Source: Alphaproteobacteria bacterium (lineage in GTDB: Bacteria; Pseudomonadota; Alphaproteobacteria; Rhodobacterales; Rhodobacteraceae). From it: a stretch of DNA of 64,000 nt. Location of the stretch: assembly GCA_030148665.1 (NCBI GenBank), contig JASBSZ010000015.1, forward strand, positions 1-64,000, in the 5' to 3' direction. Each line of letters begins with the position of its first letter. Positions within the stretch are counted from its first letter, which is position 1. The notes under the pieces were generated by a model. It saw nothing but the letters and a program-made list of their open reading frames with translations. It was not told the DNA's origin and did not search any database. The position numbers were made by a program, and so were the translations under genes. Shown here piece by piece: positions 32,570-41,520 of the stretch.

Positions 32570-33864
32570 ATTATCGCAATATCGCGCTTTTTGCTGTCGT
32601 TTTCGCGCTGCTGGTTCTGGTCGGTTTCGTTCAGAGCTGGTCGGTCGCCCTGCAATTGCTGAATCTCTGCCTGATCTCGGCGGTGATGGCGCTGGGGGTG
32701 AACATCCAGTGGGGTTACGCCGGGCTGTTCTCGGTCGGGACCATGGGTTTCATCGCGCTGGGCGGGGTGGCAACGGTCATCACCTCGATGCCGCCGGTCC
32801 GCGCCGCCTGGGCCGCTGGCGGGGCAGGTGTGATCGCGGCCTTTGTCATCGCGATCGTCACGATCGCGGGGGCCGTGCAGGTCTGGAAGCGGATGAAACC
32901 CGGCAAGGCCCGCAGCCTGACCATGATCGCGATCCTCGTGGTCGGGTTCTTCCTGTACCGCAGCATCTTCGATCCGGCAGTACAGGCGATCGAATCGATC
33001 AACGCCGCCAGCGAGGGCTATCTTGGCGGGCTGGGCCTGCCGATCCTGTTTTCGTGGGTGGTCGGCGGGCTGCTGGCGGCCGGGGTCGCGTGGGTCATTG
33101 GCAAGATCAGCCTTGGCCTGCGCTCGGATTACTTGGCCATCGCGACGCTGGGGATAGCCGAGATCATCATCTACGTCATCAAGAACGAAGACTGGCTGAC
33201 CCGCGGCGTCAAGAACGTCAACGGCATCCCGCGCCCGGTGCCCTATGAGGTACAGCTTCAGGCCGAACCCTGGTTCGCGTCCTGGGCCCATTTTCTGGGG
33301 CTGGATGTGGTCGAGGCCTCGTCGCTGTATGTCAAGCTGGCCTATGCGGCCCTTTTCACGGTTGTGCTGGTCGTCATCCTGTGGATGTCGGAAAAGGCAT
33401 TGAAATCGCCCTGGGGCCGGATGATGCGCGCCATCCGCGACAACGAAGAAGCGGCCGAGGCGATGGGCAAGGACGTGACCCGCCGTCACCTGCAGGTGTT
33501 CATTCTGGGTTCGGCCGTTCTGGGGATCGCGGGCGCGATGATGACCTCGCTGGACGGGTTGCTGACGCCGGGCACCTATAACCCGCTGCGTTTCACATTT
33601 CTGATATGGGTCATGGTGGTTGTTGGGGGCTCGGGCAACAACTGGGGCGCGGTGCTGGGCGGGTTCCTGATCTGGTTCCTCTGGGTCGAGGTCGAGCCCA
33701 TCGGCAAGGTGACCCTGGCCTTCCTGACATCCTGGATGGCCGATGACAGCGGGTTGAAACAGCACCTGATGAATTCCGCGGCCTATATGCGGCTGCTGAC
33801 GATGGGGGTGATCCTGTTGCTGGTTCTGAGGTTCAGTCCGAAAGGGCTGATACCCGAGAAATAG
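32566..33864 (+). CDS. livM: Liv-type ABC transporter, permease LivM
   Basis: A 432-residue permease with about ten helices. The NIQWGYAGLFSVGTMGFIALGG block near the N-terminus and the coupling stretch GRMMRAIRDNEEAAEAMGKD followed by VVGGSGNNWGAVLGGF are characteristic. A central stretch (about residues 95-150) makes it longer than the shortest LivM proteins but normal for Rhodobacterales. It ends LRFSPKGLIPEK and is the last gene of the operon. Confidence 0.93.
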   Translation: MNYRNIALFAVVFALLVLVGFVQSWSVALQLLNLCLISAVMALGVNIQWGYAGLFSVGTMGFIALGGVATVITSMPPVRAAWAAGGAGVIAAFVIAIVTIAGAVQVWKRMKPGKARSLTMIAILVVGFFLYRSIFDPAVQAIESINAASEGYLGGLGLPILFSWVVGGLLAAGVAWVIGKISLGLRSDYLAIATLGIAEIIIYVIKNEDWLTRGVKNVNGIPRPVPYEVQLQAEPWFASWAHFLGLDVVEASSLYVKLAYAALFTVVLVVILWMSEKALKSPWGRMMRAIRDNEEAAEAMGKDVTRRHLQVFILGSAVLGIAGAMMTSLDGLLTPGTYNPLRFTFLIWVMVVVGGSGNNWGAVLGGFLIWFLWVEVEPIGKVTLAFLTSWMADDSGLKQHLMNSAAYMRLLTMGVILLLVLRFSPKGLIPEK

Positions 33865-33990
33865 GCATCAGGCCTCCGACCCGGACAAGGGGGCGCGTTT
33901 CCACGGGCGTGGTTGTGCTGCCCCCTTTCCCCCTTGCACCAGCGCGACCGCGCGCTTACATCAGAGGGCGATTCACAAGGGGGAACACAT

Positions 33991-34233
33991 ATGGCCATTG
34001 ATACCGCCGAAATCGAACGCCTGATCCGCGCTGCCTTTCCCGAGGCCCGGATCACCATTACCGATCTGGCCGGTGACGGGCGTCACTATGCCGCCGAGGT
34101 CGTTGACGAAAGTTTCCGCGGTAAGAACCGGGTGCAACAACAGCGCGCCGTCTATGCCGCGCTGAAGGAAAAGATGCACGGCGACCATGGCGAGCTGCAC
34201 GCCCTGGCGCTGACCACGCGCGCGCCCGATTGA
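33991..34233 (+). CDS. bolA: BolA-family protein
   Basis: An 80-residue BolA/IbaG protein (EIERLIRAAFPEARITITDL at the start, HYAAEVVDESFRGKNRVQQQR, ending HALALTTRAP). BolA proteins bind a [2Fe-2S] cluster together with a CGFS monothiol glutaredoxin and act in iron-sulfur trafficking or iron sensing. The partner glutaredoxin follows 117 bases downstream, the usual alphaproteobacterial pairing. AAGGGGGAA precedes the ATG. Confidence 0.93.
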   Translation: MAIDTAEIERLIRAAFPEARITITDLAGDGRHYAAEVVDESFRGKNRVQQQRAVYAALKEKMHGDHGELHALALTTRAPD

Positions 34234-34350
34234 GGCCCCGCCCGATTGAGGCCCCGATTGCGGCACAGTCGCAATGCCACGCAAAGGCGGTCGTTCCGCC
34301 ATCGAGATCACAGGATCATGGCCCGTCAGGGCAGCAAGAAAGGAACCAAC

Positions 34351-34716
34351 ATGACGAACCCGGTCGAAAACACCATTCGGGAACTGGTCGAGAACAACGA
34401 CGTCGTATTGTTCATGAAAGGCACGAAATCCATGCCGCAATGCGGATTTTCAAGCCGTGTCGCCGGTGTGCTCAACTATATGGGGGTCGAGTTCACCGAT
34501 GTGAACGTCCTGGCCGATGACGCATTGCGCCAGGGTATCAAGGATTACTCGGACTGGCCGACGATTCCGCAGTTGTATGTCAAGGGCGAATTCGTCGGTG
34601 GTTGCGACATCGTGACCGAGATGACGCTGTCGGGCGAGCTGGACACCCTGTTCGACGACAAGGGCATCTCGTTCAGCAAGGAAGCCGCCGACAAGATACG
34701 CGAAGCCAACGGCTGA
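34351..34716 (+). CDS. grxD: Monothiol CGFS glutaredoxin (Grx4/Grx5 type)
   Basis: A 121-residue glutaredoxin with the single-cysteine active site CGFS in [16 protein letters not shown] and the glutathione-binding [20 protein letters not shown]. These proteins carry and pass on [2Fe-2S] clusters and form complexes with BolA. A textbook terminator follows 30 bases after the stop. AAAGGAA precedes the start. Confidence 0.96.
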   Translation: MTNPVENTIRELVENNDVVLFMKGTKSMPQCGFSSRVAGVLNYMGVEFTDVNVLADDALRQGIKDYSDWPTIPQLYVKGEFVGGCDIVTEMTLSGELDTLFDDKGISFSKEAADKIREANG

Positions 34717-34745
34717 TTCCGCCCGGCGGTGGACTGTCAGACATG

Positions 34746-34769
34746 AAAAGCCCCCGGATGGGGGCTTTT
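34746..34769 (+). terminator. Rho-independent terminator after grxD
   Basis: AAAAGCCCCC-GGAT-GGGGGCTTTT, a perfect 10-base stem with A and T flanks, able to act in both directions; the convergent peptidase gene ends 20 bases further on. Confidence 0.92.
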
Positions 34770-34788
34770 GCATTGCGGTGCCCTTGGG

Positions 34789-36273
34789 TCACAGATCATA
34801 GATGGCCGCGTATTTTTCCTCGAGATAGGCGAGCAGGGGTTTTTCGCTGATGGCCTGGCCTGCGGCCCGGCTGATGACCTTGGCCGGTTCATACAGCCCG
34901 CCAAGGTGCTGTACCTTGTCGCGCAGCCAGGTGGTGGCCGCACTTGTGTCGCCGCGGGACAAGGCATCGTCAAGGTCACTCACCTCGCGCCTGAGGGCGG
35001 CGTGCAGCATCCCGGCATATATATTGCCCAGGCTGTAGGTCGGGAAATAGCCGAACAGGCCGACCGACCAGTGAACGTCCTGCAACACCCCGTTTGCCGG
35101 CTTGTCCACGGCAAAGCCGAAGTCGCGTTCAAAGCGGCTGTTCCAGGCCTCTTCCAGATCGTCCACCTCCAGGCGGCCGAGGATCATCTCGCGCTCCAGC
35201 TCATAGCGCAGAAGGATATGCAGGTTGTACTGCACCTCGTCCGCCTCGGTACGGATATAACCCTTGCCGACCGCGTTGACGAGGGCGTGGAAATCATCCT
35301 CGTTGGCCACGCCGAAATCGCCGAAATGCGCGCGCATGCGGCCGAACAGATAGCCGGTAAACGCGCGCGAGCGGCCCAGCTGGTTTTCGTAGATGCGGCT
35401 CTGGCTTTCGTGAACCCCCATGGATGCGCCCCGGCCAAGGGGTGTCAGCATGAAATCCCGGTTGATGTTCTGCTCGTAGCAGGCATGCCCGGTCTCGTGG
35501 ATGGTGGAATAGAGACAGTCAAAGGGATTGGCCTCGTCCACGCGGGTGGTGATCCGGCAATCATCGCCCGAGCCCGACGAAAACGGATGCACCGCCTTGT
35601 CCAGCCTGCCGCGATTCCAGTCATAGCCGAATGTCGTGGCCATTTCGCGCGCCAGCGCGATCTGACGATCATGATCGAATTTCCCCGACAGCGCCGGGAT
35701 GTCGCGCGAGGTACCCCGGATACGGTCGCGCAGGCGGATCAGCCCCTTGCGCAGATTGCCCAGCAGTTGATCGAGCCTTGTTCCGGTCATGCCGGGTTCG
35801 TAATCGTCCAGCAGCGCGTCATAGGGATCGTCGCCATCGCTCAGCGCGGCAGCCTCCTGTCGGCGCAGCTCCAGCACCCGTTTCAGGGTAGGGGCAAAGG
35901 CAGCGAAATCATTGTTGCGCCGTGCCTCGGCCCAGACGCCCTGGGCAACCGAGGTCACGCGCGCGATTTCTGCCGCCAGATCCCCGGGGACCTTGGTGTT
36001 GCGGTCATAAGAGCGGCGGATATGGACCAGATTGGCCTGCGCGACCTCATCCAGCTCCGAGCCCTCCAGCGCGGCCAGCCAGTCGCCGATACGCGGGTCG
36101 GTGCGGCGTTGGTGAATGACGGCCTCGATCGCGCCCGACCATTCGCCCCTCTGCGTGGCCGCCCCGCGCGGCATCATGGTTTCCTGATCCCAGCCGACCA
36201 GGCCCGATATCTGCGACAGTGCCACCGTCTGGCGGACATGTGCCATCAGCGCGGCGTAGGTTTCCTGTTGCAT
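34789..36273 (-). CDS. M32-family metallocarboxypeptidase
   Basis: A 494-residue thermostable-type carboxypeptidase Taq family enzyme. The zinc motif HETGH lies in STIHETGHACYEQ, with the GVHESQSRIYEN block downstream that gives the third ligand and catalytic residues, and DRTVRITTR-like sequence CRITTRVDEANPF before it. It removes C-terminal residues from peptides in the cytosol. AAGGAA precedes the ATG. It lies 10 bases downstream of ctaA on the same strand, so it is probably cotranscribed with it. Confidence 0.94.
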   Translation of the reverse strand: MQQETYAALMAHVRQTVALSQISGLVGWDQETMMPRGAATQRGEWSGAIEAVIHQRRTDPRIGDWLAALEGSELDEVAQANLVHIRRSYDRNTKVPGDLAAEIARVTSVAQGVWAEARRNNDFAAFAPTLKRVLELRRQEAAALSDGDDPYDALLDDYEPGMTGTRLDQLLGNLRKGLIRLRDRIRGTSRDIPALSGKFDHDRQIALAREMATTFGYDWNRGRLDKAVHPFSSGSGDDCRITTRVDEANPFDCLYSTIHETGHACYEQNINRDFMLTPLGRGASMGVHESQSRIYENQLGRSRAFTGYLFGRMRAHFGDFGVANEDDFHALVNAVGKGYIRTEADEVQYNLHILLRYELEREMILGRLEVDDLEEAWNSRFERDFGFAVDKPANGVLQDVHWSVGLFGYFPTYSLGNIYAGMLHAALRREVSDLDDALSRGDTSAATTWLRDKVQHLGGLYEPAKVISRAAGQAISEKPLLAYLEEKYAAIYDL

Positions 36274-36283
36274 GCGAGTTCCT

Positions 36284-37426
36284 TCAGCGCAGGGATTGCG
36301 GGACAGGGTAGAGGGCCATGAAACGTGCCCGCAGCACCGTTGCCATGACCACGATCGCGCCGATCTGGTGGACGATCGCGATGTGCGGCTGGGCTGCGCT
36401 CATGACCGTGCTGATGCCCAGTATGACCTGAACGACGACAATGGCCATCACCCAGTCAAAGGCCCGCCTGGTTGTTCGCAGGGGGCTGCGGCGGCTTTTC
36501 CACCAGCTGAAGGCCGCAAACAGGAACACGAGATAGCCGATCATGCGGTGATCGAACTGCACCAGCGCGGGGTTTTCGAAAAAGTTGGTCCAGAAGGGGC
36601 TGTAATCGAAACTTTCCGAGGGCAGGAACTGTCCGTTCATCCAGGGCCAGTCGATGTAACCCCGCCCTGCGTCGATGCCCGCGACCAATGCCCCCAGCAA
36701 CACCTGGAAAAACACCAGTCCCATCAGCGTTCCTGCCAGTGTCGCCAGCCCCGTTTCGCGCTGCCTTCGCGCCTGCAACAGTTCGCGCGGGTCGCGGCCG
36801 AGCTGCAACAGGAACCACAGGATCAGCCCCATGATGATGAAGGCCAGCCCCAGATGTATGGCCAGGCGATAACTGGCGACATCGACCATGCGGCCGGTCA
36901 GGCCCGACGAGACCATCCACCAGCCGATTGCCCCCTGTAGCCCGCCCAGCAGGCCCAGCCCGAACAGGCGCCATTTCCACCCTGGCGGAATCTTTCCCGC
37001 CAGCAGAAAACCAAAGAACCCCAGCGCCCAGACCAGCCCGATACTGCGGCCCAGATTGCGATGGCTCCATTCCCACCAGAAGATGGATTTGAACTGATCC
37101 AGCGACATGCCCCGGTTCTGGATCTGGTATTCGGGGGTTTTCTGGTATTTCGAGAAAACGGTCTGCCAGTCGGCGTCGCTCATCGGGGGCAGCGCACCCA
37201 TGATGGGTTTCCATTCGGTAATCGACAGGCCGCTGTCGGTCAGCCGGGTCAGCCCGCCTATGGCGATCATGGTGGCAACCATCAGCAGCAATACGGCCAG
37301 CCAGACACGGATGCCGCGCCGGGCATCGGTTCTGCCGGCGTCGATCAGGCCGCCCTGCGGGGCCAGGTGCATGTCGCCCGGGCCGTCCTGTGGCACCTCT
37401 TCGAAAATGCTGCGCTTCTGGTTCAT
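36284..37426 (-). CDS. ctaA: Heme A synthase (COX15/CtaA)
   Basis: A 380-residue membrane oxygenase that converts heme O to heme A for aa3-type cytochrome oxidase. About eight helices are visible. Family blocks include LAVLLLMVATMIAIGGLTRLTDSGLSITEWKP-type sequence (the TRLTDSGLS motif), FWWEWSHRNLGR with a heme-ligand His, and FDHRMIGYLVF near the C-terminal pair. It is the proteobacterial long form. GAGGAGAA precedes the ATG; the M32 peptidase gene follows closely. Confidence 0.95.
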   Translation of the reverse strand: MNQKRSIFEEVPQDGPGDMHLAPQGGLIDAGRTDARRGIRVWLAVLLLMVATMIAIGGLTRLTDSGLSITEWKPIMGALPPMSDADWQTVFSKYQKTPEYQIQNRGMSLDQFKSIFWWEWSHRNLGRSIGLVWALGFFGFLLAGKIPPGWKWRLFGLGLLGGLQGAIGWWMVSSGLTGRMVDVASYRLAIHLGLAFIIMGLILWFLLQLGRDPRELLQARRQRETGLATLAGTLMGLVFFQVLLGALVAGIDAGRGYIDWPWMNGQFLPSESFDYSPFWTNFFENPALVQFDHRMIGYLVFLFAAFSWWKSRRSPLRTTRRAFDWVMAIVVVQVILGISTVMSAAQPHIAIVHQIGAIVVMATVLRARFMALYPVPQSLR

Positions 37427-37486
37427 GTCGTTCTCCTCGATCGGGGCAGGGCTTTGCGGGGAAACTAGGCCGCCATTGGACCGGGG

Positions 37487-38320
37487 TCAATCTTGCCCGC
37501 CATCGTTGCGCCTGATGGAGGCGGCGGCGTCCGCAGGGCTGCCCCCGGCGGCCTCGGTGGGGTTCTTGTCGGCCAGGGTGCGGATGATGCCGTGAAGGGT
37601 GCGGATATCGGTGTCGGTCAGCGGCATGCGCGACAGCATGTTGCGCAGCGCCAGTTTCATGCTGGGGGCCTTGTGTTCGGGCCAGAAGAAATTGCGCGCG
37701 GAAAGCGCCTGCTCGAAACGCTCGTACAGCTTTTCGACCTCGATCACCGAGGCCGGCCGCGCGCCGGCCATCTCGGTGATGCGCGCGGGGGTGGAGTCGG
37801 CCGTGCGTCGCCATTCATAGGCGCACAGCAATACGGCCTGCGCCAGGTTGAGCGAGGCAAAGGCCGGGTTCACCGGGATCGAGATGATCGTGTTTGCCCG
37901 CACGATATCGGCATTTTCCAGCCCGGCACGCTCGGCGCCAAAGATGATGCCAACGCGCTGGCCGTCATTGATGCGGGCGTGTGCCTCGGCCATGGCCTGC
38001 GCGGGGGTGACAACCGGCTTGGTCAGGTCGCGGCCGCGTGCGGTGGTGGCATAGACGTGATCCATGTCGGCCAGGGCGGCGGCGCTGTCGTCAAGGACGC
38101 GCACCTGATCGATGACACGCGCGGCGCCGCTCGACATGGCGATGGCGCGCGGATTGGGCCATCCGTCGCGGGGATTGACGAGGCGCATGTGTTCCAGCCC
38201 GAAATTCCACATCGCGCGCGCCGCCGCGCCGATGTTTTCACCCATCTGCGGTGCGATCAGAATGATCGTGGGCTGTGGCCCCTGCCAGCCCGGGTCCTGG
38301 CCGTGATCCGTTCCCGACAT
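37487..38320 (-). CDS. trmJ: TrmJ-like tRNA/rRNA 2'-O-methyltransferase (SPOUT)
   Basis: A 277-residue SpoU-class methyltransferase with the trefoil-knot motifs: NIGAAARAMWNFGLEHMRLV, then GIIFGAERAGLENADI, and ISIPVNPAFASLNLAQAVLL. It most resembles TrmJ, which methylates the ribose at position 32 of tRNAs, though other RNA targets are possible. The C-terminal 100 residues are helical, as in TrmJ. Start 38320 follows GCAGGAA. It is 60 bases upstream of ctaA on the same strand. Confidence 0.88.
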   Translation of the reverse strand: MSGTDHGQDPGWQGPQPTIILIAPQMGENIGAAARAMWNFGLEHMRLVNPRDGWPNPRAIAMSSGAARVIDQVRVLDDSAAALADMDHVYATTARGRDLTKPVVTPAQAMAEAHARINDGQRVGIIFGAERAGLENADIVRANTIISIPVNPAFASLNLAQAVLLCAYEWRRTADSTPARITEMAGARPASVIEVEKLYERFEQALSARNFFWPEHKAPSMKLALRNMLSRMPLTDTDIRTLHGIIRTLADKNPTEAAGGSPADAAASIRRNDGGQD

Positions 38321-38520
38321 TTTCCTGCCGCCCCCTGCTGTGTCGTCGCCGGGTGATAGACCGCGCCTGGCCGACGTGCAAGGTGGCGCGCACCGGACAG
38401 AATCGGGGCGGATCGGCACACCGCCAACCGGCGACGCCATTCGTGCGGGCCCGAAACCGGGTCTTGCCCGCGTGTCGGCGCATCGCTAGACAGGGGCGCA
38501 ACAGCGCGCAGGACATGCCG

Positions 38521-39147
38521 ATGACAGATCAGAACCAGACAGAACACCCCCAGATCTATCTGATCTCGCCGCCGCAGATCGACGATGGGTTCGATCGGGC
38601 GCTTGCAACGATTCTCGACAGTCGGCCGATTGCCTGTTTCCGCCTGGCACTGGCCGAAAACGATGAAAGCCGTATCATGCGCACGGCCGACCGGATGCGC
38701 GAGATATGCCATGCGCGCGACATCGCCATCGTGATCGAGCGCCATGCCCTGCTGGTCGAACGGCTGGGGCTGGATGGTGTGCATCTGAGCGATCCCTCGG
38801 CAAGGGTCCGCGACCTGCGCAAGGCACTGGGGCGCGAGGCAATCATCGGCGTTCATTGCGGCGCGTCCCGTCATGCCGGCCTCGTCGCCGCCGAGGCGGG
38901 CGCCGATTACATCAGCTTTGGCCCTGTTGCGCCCTCGGCCCTGGGCGATGGCGTGGTTGCCGGGGAGGACCTGTTTTCCTGGTGGTCCGAGATGATCGAG
39001 GTGCCGGTCGTCGCCGAAGGAGGGCTGACACCGGCGCTGGTCGGCACCCTCGCATCATCGACCGATTTTCTGGGTATTGGCGACGAGATCTGGCAGGCCG
39101 AAAACCCCCTCGAGGCGCTGAACGCGTTGCTGGCCAGGCTGGACTGA
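38521..39147 (+). CDS. thiE: Thiamine-phosphate synthase-like protein
   Basis: A 208-residue TIM-barrel protein of the ThiE/TenI family (GLDGVHLSDPSARVRD, GVHCGASRHAGLVAAEAGADYISFGPVAPS). ThiE joins the thiazole and pyrimidine phosphates. The usual pyrophosphate-binding T-x-T-K after GPVF is replaced here by SALGDG, and the GVS at the phosphate site reads GVHCG. It is therefore either a diverged second ThiE or a TenI-like protein. ATG 38521 is chosen because AGGA lies seven bases upstream; 38515 is too close. Confidence 0.72.
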   Translation: MTDQNQTEHPQIYLISPPQIDDGFDRALATILDSRPIACFRLALAENDESRIMRTADRMREICHARDIAIVIERHALLVERLGLDGVHLSDPSARVRDLRKALGREAIIGVHCGASRHAGLVAAEAGADYISFGPVAPSALGDGVVAGEDLFSWWSEMIEVPVVAEGGLTPALVGTLASSTDFLGIGDEIWQAENPLEALNALLARLD

Positions 39148-39171
39148 CCGGGTGGCGCGGCAGGGGCGGGT

Positions 39172-39510
39172 TCACTCCTGCTCGGCGCCTTTGCGTGCGG
39201 TTTCGACCTTGCATATGCGCAGGGTGTAGTGGTCGTACCAGCGCGTCTTGCCCAGCCTTTGGGCCATCAGATGCAGCGCATTGTCCCGCCAGGCGTGGAT
39301 TGCCTCTCGATCACGCCAGTAGCTGACGGTAATGCCGAAACCGTCGCTGTCGCGCGCCGTTTCCATGCCCAGAAAACCGGGTTGACCACTGGCCAGATCG
39401 CTCAGCCTTTCGGCCATTTCGCCATATCCCCGATCTGGGCCACGGCGTCGTGACGCAAAGATGACGGCATAATAGGGCGGTTCGGGAAGCGGGGCAAAAG
39501 GGTTGTTCAT
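39172..39510 (-). CDS. Antibiotic-biosynthesis-monooxygenase-domain protein
   Basis: A 112-residue single ABM domain (YYAVIFASRRRGPDRGYGEM, QPGFLGMETARDSDGFGITVSYWRDREAIHAW). The FGITVSYW and W-x-x-N-x-x-H pattern is typical of ABM dimers, some of which oxidise quinols or degrade heme, but many have unknown roles. It overlaps the upstream methyltransferase by four bases and shares its operon. No catalytic assignment can be made. Confidence 0.82.
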   Translation of the reverse strand: MNNPFAPLPEPPYYAVIFASRRRGPDRGYGEMAERLSDLASGQPGFLGMETARDSDGFGITVSYWRDREAIHAWRDNALHLMAQRLGKTRWYDHYTLRICKVETARKGAEQE

Positions 39511-40193
39511 GAGGGCTCGGTCTTTCCTGGAGGGCGGGCGACGACAACTTCCGATGGGATGCTGACTGCGCGCACGATACGGTGCCATTCGATATTCCAC
39601 CCGGCATCCCGCAACAATGCGACCAGCCTGATCGGCCTGCATCCGCCGACAATACCGGGGTGCCTGCGGGCGATTGCGCCCCACAGCGCACTGGTCATCC
39701 GGGACAATGGCGTGTTTCCCTCGGTCAGGCTGACAAGGCCGATCCGACCATCGGGGCGCAGACCGCGCGCCGATTCCGCCAGCATGGCCGCGATCGCATC
39801 GGGTGGCATGAGATCCAGCACATAGCTGGACAGGATCACGTCGAAGGGCGGCGCGCCGGGTGTGAAATCGGGCGTTTCCCCCGATTGCCACAGCTTTACC
39901 CGCGCTCCGAATGGCGACAGGCGCTCGGCGGCGATTGCCACCATTTCCCCGCTGAGGTCGCAGGCGGCCAGCCTTGCGTCAGGTGGCAGTCTTTCGCTCA
40001 GGATGCGCGCGGCCAGACGCCCGGTCCCGCAGCCGAATTCGAACACGTCCCGCGCGGTTTCAAGATCGAGATGGTCGATCAGTGCCGCCAGTGCGGCATC
40101 TTCATAAAAGGCCTGCCTGTCCTGGCGCCGGCCGAAACGGTCGTAGAAACGCCGGGCCTCCTGTGGCGTGAGATATCTGTTATTGGCACTCAT
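39507..40193 (-). CDS. Class I SAM-dependent methyltransferase
   Basis: A 228-residue Rossmann methyltransferase. SAM motif I is DVFEFGCGTGRLAARIL, motif II is LAACDLSGEMVAIAAERL, and FDVILSSYVLDLMPPDAI is motif IV. The LLRDAGWNIEWHRIV end is common in UbiE-like small-molecule methyltransferases. Translation is coupled to the downstream ABM gene. Substrate is unknown; a lipid or quinone-like molecule is possible. Confidence 0.82.
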   Translation of the reverse strand: MSANNRYLTPQEARRFYDRFGRRQDRQAFYEDAALAALIDHLDLETARDVFEFGCGTGRLAARILSERLPPDARLAACDLSGEMVAIAAERLSPFGARVKLWQSGETPDFTPGAPPFDVILSSYVLDLMPPDAIAAMLAESARGLRPDGRIGLVSLTEGNTPLSRMTSALWGAIARRHPGIVGGCRPIRLVALLRDAGWNIEWHRIVRAVSIPSEVVVARPPGKTEPS

Positions 40194-40315
40194 GCGGGGT
40201 CTCGGCAAAAGGGACGGCGCCTGTGTCGGGGATAGGCCGGCGGTTGTTGGCATCATTATAGGGGAAATTCCGGGGAAACGCGATCCGCCGAACGGCCGGC
40301 GGGATCTGCCCGCAT

Positions 40316-41143
40316 CTATCTGCGCAGGGATGCGCGAAAATCCCTTGGTGTCATGCCGGCGTGACGCCGAAACAGCCGCGTGAATGTGGCGGGCGCCGAG
40401 ACACCGACAGCGGATGCAATCCGGCCCAATGCCAGCGAGGTGTCGGCCAGCAGGAAGCGGGCCTCGAGAACCTGGCGTTCCTGGATCAGCCGGGTCGCGG
40501 TCTTGCCCAGTTCGCTCGTGCAGACGCGGCCCAGATGGGCAGGGCTGACAGACAGCGCGGCGGCGATACGATCGACCCTGGGCCCGCTTGCAAGCCGGGC
40601 TTCCAGCTGGGTCAGGAAATTCCGTGCCAGCCGTTGCGATGCACTGGTCGTTGCATGGTCGTCCCAGTCGTCACGCGCGGCGTGGCGCGCTATCCAGACC
40701 GACAACAGCGTCAAATGCCCGAGGCAGGCCGCCTGTGCCGCGGGATCGTCGGCGGTGCTTTCGGCGCGTATCTGCTCGACATGGCTGGCAATCGTTCCCC
40801 TTTCGATGGCCGACTCCGTCTTCAGACGCAGCGGGTGATCGGGCATACCTGTTACAACATTATCCTTTATTGTGATCACATACCCCCTGCACCCCGATGC
40901 CGGTATCAACGCATGAATCCTGGTCGGAGGGATGTAAAACAGCATGTTTGGCCCGAATCCGCGCGTTCTGGCGTCGATCGCAATGCGGCCTTGCCCGCGC
41001 GTTATCCAGAAAAGCCGCCTCTCGCGCCATGCGCGCAGGCCATTCAGCCGCCAGGGCGCGTTCCGCATTTCCACCTGCAGCGGCCTGACGTCGATTTCGG
41101 GCGTTATCCTGTAAATGTTTGATTCAGCCAAAACACGATCCAT
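40316..41143 (-). CDS. AraC-family transcription regulator
   Basis: A 275-residue regulator with an N-terminal cupin-like ligand domain (RRLFWITRGQGRIAIDARTRG, MLFYIPPTRIHALIPASGC). The C-terminal AraC/XylS HTH pair starts about residue 180 (RIAAALSVSPAHLGRVCTSELG, GRIASAVGVSAPATFTRLFRRHAGMTP). ATG 41143 is used; a TTG at 41152 is in frame. The binding site is weak in both cases. The methyltransferase/ABM pair lies downstream and may be the target. Confidence 0.85.
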   Translation of the reverse strand: MDRVLAESNIYRITPEIDVRPLQVEMRNAPWRLNGLRAWRERRLFWITRGQGRIAIDARTRGFGPNMLFYIPPTRIHALIPASGCRGYVITIKDNVVTGMPDHPLRLKTESAIERGTIASHVEQIRAESTADDPAAQAACLGHLTLLSVWIARHAARDDWDDHATTSASQRLARNFLTQLEARLASGPRVDRIAAALSVSPAHLGRVCTSELGKTATRLIQERQVLEARFLLADTSLALGRIASAVGVSAPATFTRLFRRHAGMTPRDFRASLRR

Positions 41144-41519
41144 TTTTCGCAAAGATCAATGTGTTTATATCATAAATTGTTAAATGTCCGAGGATGATTG
41201 TTGGAAATATTGCGAGAGTGGCGACGGAAAATCATGTTAAAGGGGTATATGAGTTTCTGTAATCGCGACAAGGATGTATCATGGGTCTGGTCGGAAAGTT
41301 ATCCACATTTGGTTGTGAACAAGTTAAAAAATCCCAATGAATCATGGGGATTCAACCGACTGTTCGATCATCGGCCTGTTTAGGCAAATTTCAAACAAGT
41401 TTCCAGACAGGGAAAAGGGCCCCCGCGGGCCCTTTCAACACCTGTCCAGACAGGATTCCAGAATGTGATCGCAAATGGCGAGGTAATTGGCGGACCTTAT
41501 GTGATCACATTTGCAATCA
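41144..41519. other. AT-rich intergenic island with a perfect DnaA box
   Basis: This 376-base gap is clearly richer in A and T than the rest of the window, especially 41155-41190 and 41290-41400. It contains TTATCCACA (41299-41307) and a near match on the other strand at about 41314-41322. Short frames such as 41250-41384 (44 codons) lack family resemblance and I do not call them. The right part carries the terminator and repeats downstream of fpr. Confidence 0.55.
41414..41435 (-). terminator. Bidirectional hairpin terminator downstream of fpr
   Basis: AAAGGGCCC-CCGC-GGGCCCTTT, a perfect 9-base stem with A and T tracts, about 85 bases beyond the fpr stop. Confidence 0.75.
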
Positions 41520-41520
41520 C
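41441..41520. repeat. Cluster of dyads at the fpr 3' end
   Basis: CCTGTC-CA-GACAGG (41441-41454), a 13-base inverted repeat with one mismatch (GTGATCGCAAATG at 41465-41477 against CATTTGCAATCAC at 41508-41520), and the perfect 12-base palindrome ATGTGATCACAT (41499-41510). Confidence 0.5.

Noticed and set aside
41198-41383. 61-codon gene in the AT-rich island
   Set aside because: TTG start without good binding site, no recognised family, and composition fits non-coding AT-rich DNA.
41155-41400. Chromosomal replication origin
   Set aside because: Only one perfect DnaA box and none of the usual origin-flanking genes; kept as a lower-level finding.
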